Below are positions 55,304-64,000 of a stretch of 64,000 nucleotides of DNA, piece after piece (within the stretch, counting starts at the first letter, position 1; every line of letters starts with the position of its first letter). The DNA is from Phytophthora quininea (taxonomy: Eukaryota; Oomycota; Peronosporomycetes; Peronosporales; Peronosporaceae), in contig JAAVTG010000082.1 of NCBI GenBank assembly GCA_011947345.1, positions 1-64,000 of the forward strand, given 5' to 3'. The translations under genes and the position numbers were made by a program. The notes under the pieces were generated by a model, which was given only the letters and a program-made list of their open reading frames with translations, made no database searches and was not told where the DNA came from.

Positions 55304-57395
55304 CCGAGTGAGTGTACTACAGTGTATCCTGTCCTATCTGATAGTTGCCGTTGCTATCACATATAGCAATAATATCAAATAGAGGAGGATGGCACTTTTG
55401 CCTGAAGCCAGAAATCTCACTCAGCTGGAGCAACAACATCGCAATAAAACGCCAGAAAAGGCTTATTTTCATCACTAGGGTGCTTATTAGCGTCGTAGCC
55501 GCAGTGAAAGCGAGTTTTGCGGTCAAATCTTTGTCCAGCCCAACTTCCACATGGAAATCGCTGTCTCGGACGGCAATTCCCCATTCTTTGCTCTAGGACC
55601 CCGTACAAATTTCGATATAAACTTTCAATTTTGTGCCGCAGCGGCATCAAGTATGGGATCAGACAGTGATATCAACTTTTTGTATACTTTGACTAGGGAA
55701 CCGAGTCGGTGGATCGTGTTGGCATCAAATATACCAGGAGATCAAGGATGAGAGGGAGCAATTAGGACATGATTGACCGTAGTAACTACCATTGACCCAC
55801 GATAGAACAGATGTACTTACCTGCTTTGTCAGAGATCTGCGATCATCAACGCGTTTATCGAAGTGACTCGCCTCGAAATTTTTATCAATTGCCATAACGA
55901 ATTCGACATGACCACAACTTCAACGTATCGTCGAGTTTTTTATTATTGGGACTCGCATCTACTACATATTTCCGCAACTTTTCGATGGCGGCGGTAAGCG
56001 ACGACATGCATTCTCGCGACAACTTGTTCTGTCGTCCGGCGATAACTTGATACGAAGAGAGTAATTGCTGGAGACGACCACAACCCGAATCAGCAAGGGA
56101 GGGAGCATCTTGAGTGGCGTTTGAAGCTGCTGGGAGGGCACCTCAAGTGGGTGTGACGCTGTTAAGATGGCATCACGCGCTGCAACGCCCAGTTGCGAAA
56201 CTTCGCTTGATGCTGACTTCGTTGCGCGTCTTCCAGTGCGGACTCTTCGTGGCATTGTAGGCAGATTCCTCCCGCCCACCCGTCCTGCTTTGGCAGATAG
56301 TCAGTAACTAGCTATGACACTTCGTCGTCGCTATAGTTCGTAGACCCTTGGCGCTTTGTCATCTGCAATGAACGGTAAAGGATGAGTTAGCGGCTAATAA
56401 GGACAGGAAGATAGCACTCTTGGGTGTGTTACCTCTAAATGTCTTGCCTTGGTCCTCGCTAGCTGCTGGTGAATTCAAAAATGGCACTGTTTGCTAAGCG
56501 TCGCAGAGTAGCTACATTTTAGAAGCGAATCAAAACACACAAATTCATTAATAGCTACATAAACGGCCAGCGATGGCATAATGCTTGTCACGGCTAATCT
56601 TGCTGTTCGTCCCAAGTAAGGTGATTCAGGCGGAGGGTACGTTGGCGCTGCGAGTCGCGAAAAAGCTGCAGACTGCTGTAGTCATTAGTTGTGACAACGC
56701 AGCCCGGAGGCGGCAGAAGCTATGAATCAGGAGGTTCCAAATAGTGGCCGCTAGCAAAAGCGTGTCTGTAAAGGGTTTCACGAAAGTCATAACCGTGCGT
56801 TGACTTTGGAGGTTACGCGAAACTCTTAACTGTGCGTAGAGTTTCGACTCTGTAGCCACTTGGCTCTCCACCACTCATTTGCATGTCTCTTAGATTAGCT
56901 ATGCCACATAGTTTAGTCTATACATTTACAGCAAAGGTCAGATAAACAATTCAATTCAGTTCTATTTTTGCAATTAATTAGTGTTGTCCTTGTTTTAAGG
57001 GGCACGGACTCTGCGAGTCTTAGTTCCGGGACTGTACTTGGTTCAAGTATAGAACCGAAGGCTGGAAGCCTAAAGACACAGGCTCGGGGAGTCCTACGTC
57101 TTCCTCTGTACACGTGCACCGCTACGCAGCCCCGCTGCAGTGTCCACCTATTATGCACCAAAGTATCAGTTGGCCGTCACATATTACCTTTCAAACACCT
57201 ATGATCACACCTATGATCTTACGCTCAGCATGTCCTCGAGCTATTCTGGTGCATCTGCGTTCATCAAATGAAGACGTATCAGCAGCTTCCAGTTGTTGTA
57301 TCCGTAACAGACATATTACGGGGAGGAATTCAAGTATATTGATTTTTGTATGCATGCGATATACCTCTTGACACATTTCAGGGAGCGCGACTTAG
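55304..57395. other. Stretch without recognised genes
   Basis: Frames of 60-105 codons on both strands show no domain. A CTCATTTGCATGTCT phrase near 56874 weakly resembles the initiator, but no gene follows. Confidence 0.4.
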
Positions 57396-57919
57396 CTATG
57401 GAGTACCTATCCCCCAACTAAGTACGCTTACAAGACTGCTGACATCACGAAGAAGCTGAGTCCACCGACACCGTAGCGCGCTTGGTTGCCTTCTCAACAG
57501 CAGCTTGGGCTGAGTCAGGAGTTTGCACGCGCTTGTAGAGAAAATTGATGCCACGCGTTTCACTTCGCCACAACACGGCAATTGTATTAGGCAGAGCCAA
57601 CCATCTATAGCTTCGACGCAGTTCACCAACACCGGCTCCTTGCCTCGCCCAGATTTGCTTCGATGAGAGAATGCTGTTGCCGACTTTCGCTGTTCCATCT
57701 CCGGGGTAGGGAATCGTAGCTGAAGCTCTTCAAGTGATTCAATCGCATCCAGGACAGCATGAATACATGCATAAAACCCCGAAGATCCCCTCCAGATAAC
57801 ATGCGGACCGGGTGGTAGGAGTAACCAGCTAACCAAGACACGCAGAGCTGCATTTTGTTGACCGACGTCAGAGGAGCTATCCCCGTTCGCCGGTGAGATT
57901 GCGCTTCATCAACGCGCAA
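57396..57919 (-). mobile_element. Harbinger-like transposase remnant, second copy
   Basis: On the minus strand, NCVEAIDGWLCLIQLPCCGE resembles the block with the first catalytic Asp of PIF/Harbinger transposases (x-A-I-D-G-x). Upstream frames (to 57919) add a helical N-terminal part. Later catalytic blocks are missing or broken. Confidence 0.45.
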
Positions 57920-58512
57920 CTTTGGCTACAGAAGATAGACCAGCCTCTCGAAAAATCGGAAAGACATTCGATAGTACTACCAAAACTGTACTTCATTCAG
58001 CAGCAGTTGGTAGTGGTGCTTCCAGTTGATCCTGGTCCTCTCCAAGCAAGACTTCCTCTCGTCGCTACACGCAAAGAACAGTGCCATGAGCTGCAGAGCG
58101 AACACGATAGCAGCCGCTTCGTTCTGCATATTGTCGCGAAAAGCTTGGAACGAGCGTGTTTACCGGATACTACCGTTGGGCTGCGTATTTTTCAGTTGTC
58201 GCGCATACCACAACGTGTTGCTATGGCACTGACGTGGTGCCACCGCAGCAACAAACTACCCTAATTTACTTCTCGATGTCGCCAATCACACAGAGCCATG
58301 GCACGAAAGGCACAAAAAACTCGGTTAGGCATGAACCTAAGAAACAATGGGCTGCTGTCCCGGGACGAGTCTCTGAACGCGACGCCTCCCTCCTTGACAG
58401 ACTTGCAGACGCCGGTTACCCTTTCTCGTCATAAAACGAAACAAAAACTAGGGGGACAAAGTACAATATCATACAACAATAGTATTGGTATGCAATACTG
58501 TTGGTATGGAAA
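57920..58512. other. No supported gene
   Basis: Short frames only. A TTGGTATG-type phrase recurs at about 58484-58508. Confidence 0.3.
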
Positions 58513-61500
58513 ATCACGCACCCTTGCAGAAAACTCTGTTCGTCACGTAGACAACCGTCTCAAGTGCTTGCGTCCAAAATGACGATGGTAGGCCAGACTG
58601 ATGCTTCATCGTCTTTACCATCGTAATCAAGGTTTGATGTGTACGTTCTATATGATCCAGCTGCAATGCATTCGGCCCCGCCTTTGTTGAGTACAATTCT
58701 TTTCTTCTTGTGCCACTCCACGGTTCCGTTGCAGAATTCCTGTCCCTTGTTCGTCACCACCTCCATCACTAGCGTCATAAACTTCACGAGTTACTACTCG
58801 GTCGACTCATCATCCATGATGACGTTTTGCCCAGGCAGTTGTGGTGATGCTGATCTAGATGTTTTTATGGATAGCAATCCCCGCGTTGTGATTGGTTGGA
58901 TTTTTACTTCGTGGATGAGGGGTTGAGGAGGCGTGCGACTGGTTGGGACAAGGCTGTGGTGGGAGTCCTACCAAGGATGGTCCCTGGGTTTCGGAAGTCT
59001 GCGTGAGGAGTATGTGAACCCCGAAACGCACTGGAGGCTTGGTCCAAAGCCGCACCTCGTCCGTCAGCAAGTGCTCAAGAGTGGGCGGAAATCACATTGA
59101 GGGGACGTATCCCCTCTGTGACCTGTGTCGCAGATCGGCGTTCCAGGATGACCAATCCCTGAACCGTGACTCTGAATGTATGGAATCGCGAAAGTCCCTA
59201 TACAAGCATGAAGTCAAGAATCAATCCCCGGCGTGGAGCACCTGGAGTTGAAGTTGCGGGAGGTCAATTGATTCGGGAACCTTGACCCCCATTGAGCAAT
59301 GGAGATGCCCCAGGGTTGCGCACCCAATAATGAATCCATAGTCAGACTAAGTCATTTGTACCATCTATACTCAAGCCAATAGTTTGTATGAGATTTTCAC
59401 AGAGTTCGATTTCCCCCAACTGCTCAAGTGCTTCGACGAGGCGGACCCCGCATTGGGCGTTAAGGGCACCTTGGCTTAAGGACTAGCGTCGCGTATAATT
59501 TTCCCCGTGTTCAAGTCCAGTTGAGAAGGGGAGTTCTAGGACATGTTGCTCCTGGATTGACCCCGACCCATTCCATATCCTATTTGGGTCGTCGGTACAT
59601 CCGGGCGTCACCCATTTCATATTGACCTGACCGTCTTGTGTGGCTGGATTGCAGTGACCACCGGGGTGTTGACGCTAACTCCGTTGTGAATCGACTGACC
59701 TAGGCTTTGTAACCGAGTGCTGTATCTGTTGCTCCGCGAGGAGCTGGTGCGCGAACGTCGGGGTGTTTGAGACCTTCCAGGTGTCTCGAAGCACACCCAT
59801 TGATCCTGGACGAGGACCCACCACCCGAGGGTCCAACAGAATAAGTGGTGGCTGCATATCGGTATCGGACTCTATAATGTTAATTGTTATCCTGTACTGG
59901 TTTTGCTGTGTGGTCCTAGAGTGCGACCACAAGCTACCTTGTAGCACTTCTGACCCTCTCTCTGTAGCAAGTGCGTTTGGGGAACTCCTGAACCGCAGTA
60001 CTAACCTACCCGTTAGTTGTATCCTGAGCAGGTGTCCTCCATGGTCGTCGCGTCCATCGATCCGAACCCTTAGGGATTGCAAATAAGGTATACACGAACG
60101 GCTCCAGACAGCACAAGGACCTTCGGGAACCGCTACCCCCGCAGACCAGTTCACTTGGGTCGCGCCATTGTACACGCCCTGGGCACAAATTTTCCACCGA
60201 GCATCGCCACACAATGTACTCTTTCATCCGAGCGTTGTTACGTCTTCCGCCTTCGGCTTCAGCAAGTACGTTGTCACAAATTGCGAGTACCTATCGATCA
60301 CCACGAGGACGGCACTGCAAGCGGTTCATTGTGCTTTCCCGGAATTAGCGAGTCCGCGTACACGATGTCATTTAAGCTCTTGATGTCACGGTCCAGTTTA
60401 TTGGAGTACTACTTGCGTCTCTGCTTTCCAAGGTAGCGGTCTAAACAGTCAGTCTTACCACGAGGTTTTAGCTATATGACTCTTGTTATATTGCGATTCA
60501 CCATGAGGCGAATATACTCCTGACACATGTGTCCTAGAAGTTCATTCTGGACGTCAATATCTTCTACACCGTCGGTGAGTGCAACGTTCGCGACAATTTG
60601 CTGCTTGCTGGAGACTTGTTCTTCGCCACTACTCTGCCGCCAATACTATGCGCACTGAACGTCCAATGACTATTTCCTAGTGTCGTTCTGATCATTTCGA
60701 CGTTGTCTTTCGAGATGCCCAATATTCTTGTGTCTTGTTTCCAGGACATCTTAAAACCTTGGTCAATCGCCAGCCCAGGAGAAAATAAGTTGTATCCCGT
60801 TTTAGGAACGCACACTCCTTTAAGAAAACGATAATCGTCTCGAAGCCTTCAACTTTCGTACTTCCGCCGTCTGTGAATACGGAGATATTGGTTCCAGTCA
60901 CTGTCTTTCGTGCCTTGATGGACAGTGAAGAACTCTTTGCACGTCACAATGTGGGCGTTTGTGCCAGGGTCTAAGAACCGTTAACTCAGTTCATACGTCT
61001 TTGACACCAATTTTGCAGCTTCTCCTACCACAACGTGTCGCTTGCGACCATGCGTTCCGGCTGTCACCTTCGATTCTTCCTGCCCAATAGACTTCACTCC
61101 TGCGTACTTAGCGAGAGCGTTCTTCTGTGCTCTCAGGTTCTCTTCCCCAAGCATATTTGGACAATTTATCTTGTAGTGCCCTTTGCCGCCACAGTTGTAG
61201 CACTCAATGTCGATGCCGCTGATCTTTCTTGTGTCGTCACTTAATGTATTTTTCTTGTTGTCCTTTTGAAGACCAGCTCTACCAGCCTTCTGCTTGTGCT
61301 GCCCTTGGCTGTTGCCGAACGCCGTGTGGTCCAATCTCTGCTTCACGACTCAGCTGTGAGGATTATCTCACGGACTTTGTCCAGTGTGTGCTTGGTCATG
61401 TTGGAGCTGACAATACCTTCTTTCTCGGCTCTTTGTAGTCTTTTTGTGAAGTTGGACTTCGCAACAGTATATCGACCACTGGAGATCGTTCACAGCCGCG

Positions 61501-61905
61501 TTGTTGTCCACAAGTTGTTCCTTGATGTCGGACACTTTGTACATATGGGTGTGGAGTACGCCTTGTAGACGAAATACCTTGTGCACTGTCATCGCTGCAT
61601 TTTTCATTCCTTTGTAGATGGAGCATAACACATCCACTGACAATTGTGCATTTGAGCAGACCATCGTCAGCTACATGCTTTACCAGTCGTTGACGTGCCT
61701 GCAGGCAGATCTCGAGAATGGCTGCTCGACGGTGGTCACGAAGCTGCGGAGGAGAAAAATAAACGCTGCTGATCCAGGTCTCATTATATCGCAACGACGA
61801 ACGATTAAGCACTTGGCGAGGGCCAACAGCACATTTGATACCAGCGTTCTTGACTGCCAGTGACATTGGTTCATTCAGTTTTATTCGACTCTCTCCACAA
61901 TACAA
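58513..61905 (-). mobile_element. Ty1/Copia retrotransposon, degenerate
   Basis: Read from right to left on the minus strand: Gag-like frames (61905-61396); a Gag zinc knuckle CYNCGGKGHYKINC (61346-60981); protease-like fragments (about 60900-60560); an integrase core with DIVYADSLIPGKHN then VLVVIDRYSQFVTTYLL (about 60400-60230); and the integrase end with QEFCNGTVEWHKKK, LDHIERTHQTLITMVKTM and LETVVYVTNRVF (about 58790-58513). The order is that of Copia (integrase before reverse transcriptase). The reverse transcriptase is not seen; the part at 59675-60214 has no recognised domain. Many stops show it is dead. LTRs were not located. Confidence 0.6.
60981..61346 (-). pseudogene. Copia Gag fragment with CCHC zinc knuckle
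   Basis: Residues IECYNCGGKGHYKINCPNML give the C-x2-C-x4-H-x4-C knuckle. The surrounding sequence is Lys/Gln rich. Confidence 0.7.
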
Positions 61906-64000
61906 CCTCCTCCTCTTCCAATTCAGTTCGTCTTGACGCTTCGCTCCAATGTTGATCTATTTCGTGTACGCAGTGCTCTAGCATACGGTCTGCAGGTTGG
62001 AGAGCTCAGCGGCGGAAAAGCGCACGGGCTCACTTCAGTTGGGTTTCTATGGGTCGAGTACACGCAAGCAGCTGCGGTTCTTGGTCGTGATTGATCGAGC
62101 CCGCTTGAACATTCAGGACAACAGCTGCGAGTACGACGAACTTCCCTTGAGAATAGTTGCGCTGGTAAATGACGCTAGGCTGGGAAGTGAAGCTACCGTA
62201 TTTGCTTCAGCTTGGAAATGCATAAGCTATATGGACCCGGAAACGAATTCGCCACTCTCAGCGGATTCTTTTATTTCGTCATTTTGATGATAACTGAAAG
62301 CGATGCGCGGAATCTTGCCAGGAATAGGACAACTTCCATTGTATATTAATTGCTGTCGAGACGCTCACCATAATCAATGCTGGGGCAATGTCAATTTCTA
62401 AAGAAAACAATTGCAATGCATCGATCTGATTGTGTATCTTGTCGTTGAAGTGTCTGTGCAGTCTTGTTCGTCTAGTTGGCAGAGACTTCAATAACCACGT
62501 CTGCGGTCTCGAGGTATGAGGAGGTGGGAGAGCACGAGCGAGGTTTGTTTTTGCTAGTCGATGATGCACTCCAGCTCATACTTTTGAACCCTAACTGCTG
62601 CCGCACTAGCTCCACCACACTCTCCGCTAATCTCGCTACTATCCTAAGCATCCTCTTCTCAAATCACTACGAGCAAATCCGTTCCGCCAACGATGTCGCT
62701 CAGCTCACCGTTTGCGCCTCAAGGACAAAATATTTTTAGGTTTCCATACCAAGCATTTCTTCACACCATTACTGCAGCGAGGTGGTTTTCCATACCATCC
62801 ACAATTTTGTTAGTATAAAAAGCAAAGTTCGCCTAGAGTTTTCGGTAACGAATACAATTATTCCCCTGCTTCACCCGATAAAATTTCCTTAACACGATAT
62901 TGACAAAACGAAAGACCAATAAGTGTCGCCAAACACAACGCACTTTACGTATGTTCGTTACCTTAACACGAATTACGAACATTGTGCTTCTCCCGGCTGA
63001 TCAGTAGCAGCAACCACATTCGTTTAAAGGACACAGATCGTACCCCAGCCCCCACAGCTTTTGCAGAAGTTATCTTGCAGCATTCACTGCTAAGGGTCAA
63101 GGTAAAAAGTCGCAAAGCGACAGTGAATGTGATTCGTGGGATAACGGACGAAGATCGCGCCGGTGAAAAGCTGAAGAGAACGGTAAGAAGGACCGCGCGA
63201 CGGCCGACGAATATTTGGACGGTCACGAGCACGAGTTGCTCGTAGAGAGAAAATTCACGCAGGTGGGTTGAAAACGAAAGTGAGAGAACCAGTAGCAGTC
63301 GACGGTTCACTTCGACGTTTGCCGAACGAGCTGTAAGCAGCAGCAAGAGGAGCAACAGACAACGAACGGCGTCAACAGCACGTACGACACGACCCGCAGA
63401 CAGTTGACGGCCCCGACAACGCAACCAGTTGATGGCCCACAAAGCAGGACAGTACGAGTGGCAGGATTGGTGAGTTCGGCCTTGCAACAGAACCACAGAT
63501 TGCAGTAGGGCGAGCGACTCCGGTTGTTCAGCCCACGGATTAAGACCGGTAGTCTTCGGATTGTCGAGCTCACGGAAACTTAGGTCATGTGGTCGACTGC
63601 GTCCGGGCTACCTACTTAAAGCAAAACCAACGGTCGCGGATTGTTGGGCTCACAGAGGGCAAGCACTCGGCGGAGTGCTTAGCTCACGATCGTTGGTGAA
63701 GTGACACGATGCGCTCGTTAAATTTTCGGAATGTGGAATATATTATGGAAGTCGCGATTCTACTGGTCGATATTGGAGAAGCCAGTGCGGCGTGGATTGG
63801 TGGAGGATGAGACTGTTGTTGGGTTGCGAGTAGTTGGCCGTCGGGTGGTCTGGGCTGGGAAGTGCTGAATGCACTCTGTCCCAGGCCTGGCGACCCTTGG
63901 GCAAGTTACCACATATGTGATCAAATGTCTACCGTGAACGTATCCGGTAGCGTCTTGCCGTGAGCCCGACAATGTCCCCAACGGAGCTACAGCCCAATAC
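61906..64000. other. Right-end stretch without recognised genes
   Basis: Frames on both strands (for example 62963-63496 minus and 62982-63245 plus) show no domain. Around 63500-63700 a motif of the type CGGATTGT(C/T)G(A/G)GCTCAC recurs at about 63556 and 63637, suggesting an old tandem or dispersed repeat. The far end is cut by the window. Confidence 0.35.

Noticed and set aside
62963..63496. 177-codon minus frame as a gene
   Set aside because: Leu/Val-rich but with no recognisable domain or signal peptide pattern, in a repeat-rich stretch.
1..64000. CRISPR array, bacterial operons or ribosomal RNA
   Set aside because: No regularly spaced repeats of 25-40 bp, and no rRNA-like sequence. Introns and gene types are eukaryotic.

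Overview
The window looks like nuclear DNA of a plant-pathogenic oomycete, most likely Phytophthora or a close Peronosporales relative. The evidence is the combination of an RxLR effector, two Crinkler-type effectors and an NLP (NPP1-type) gene, oomycete-style ankyrin repeats, introns of about 60-75 bp, a near-consensus oomycete initiator, and remnants of Crypton, Helitron, hAT, pogo, Harbinger and Copia elements. No organism name can be read from the sequence itself.

Layout. The left part (about 0-38 kb) is gene dense and GC rich. In order it carries: the end of a Ser/Thr-rich protein; a microcephalin-like BRCT protein (+); a secreted CAP/PR-1 protein (-); an atlastin-like GTPase (-); two tail-to-tail Crinkler genes; an acid-sphingomyelinase-like phosphodiesterase (-); an SPX-RING ubiquitin ligase (-); two decayed ankyrin-repeat genes (-); a 181-bp tandem repeat; an RxLR effector (+); an LTR-like insertion; a REX4-type exonuclease (-); an HTH plus phospholipase-D-like protein (+); an ankyrin-DHHC palmitoyltransferase (+); an M13 metallopeptidase (-); a small coiled-coil protein (-); an inverted second copy of the RxLR/REX4-tail block; UDP-sugar pyrophosphorylase (+); a METTL21-type methyltransferase (+); a bZIP protein (+); an NLP (-); and an MLO-like seven-helix membrane protein (-). 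From about 38.2 kb to the right end the DNA is AT richer and is a graveyard of transposons from at least six groups. A divergent but open histone H4 gene sits inside it.

Three points matter most. First, about 1.3 kb at 27.85-29.17 kb is an inverted copy of 17.04-19.66 kb. The right copy preserves an empty site for a 978-bp insertion with TG...CA ends and a 5-bp target duplication in the left copy, so the LTR inserted after the duplication or into one lineage only. Second, the two RxLR copies are both out of frame at the same GA tract, between the translocation motif and the WY fold, but by different lengths. Third, at least fifteen reading-frame breaks in otherwise conserved genes lie at runs of four identical bases, nearly always G or C, and adding one base restores family homology. 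This points to under-called homopolymers in the assembly rather than to mass gene death, and many genes here should be read as intact with an assembly error.

Functional grouping is weak, as expected for eukaryotic DNA. The effector-class genes (CRN, RxLR, NLP, CAP) are interspersed with housekeeping genes and sit next to duplications or repeats. All product names rest on motifs read by eye. No database search was run.
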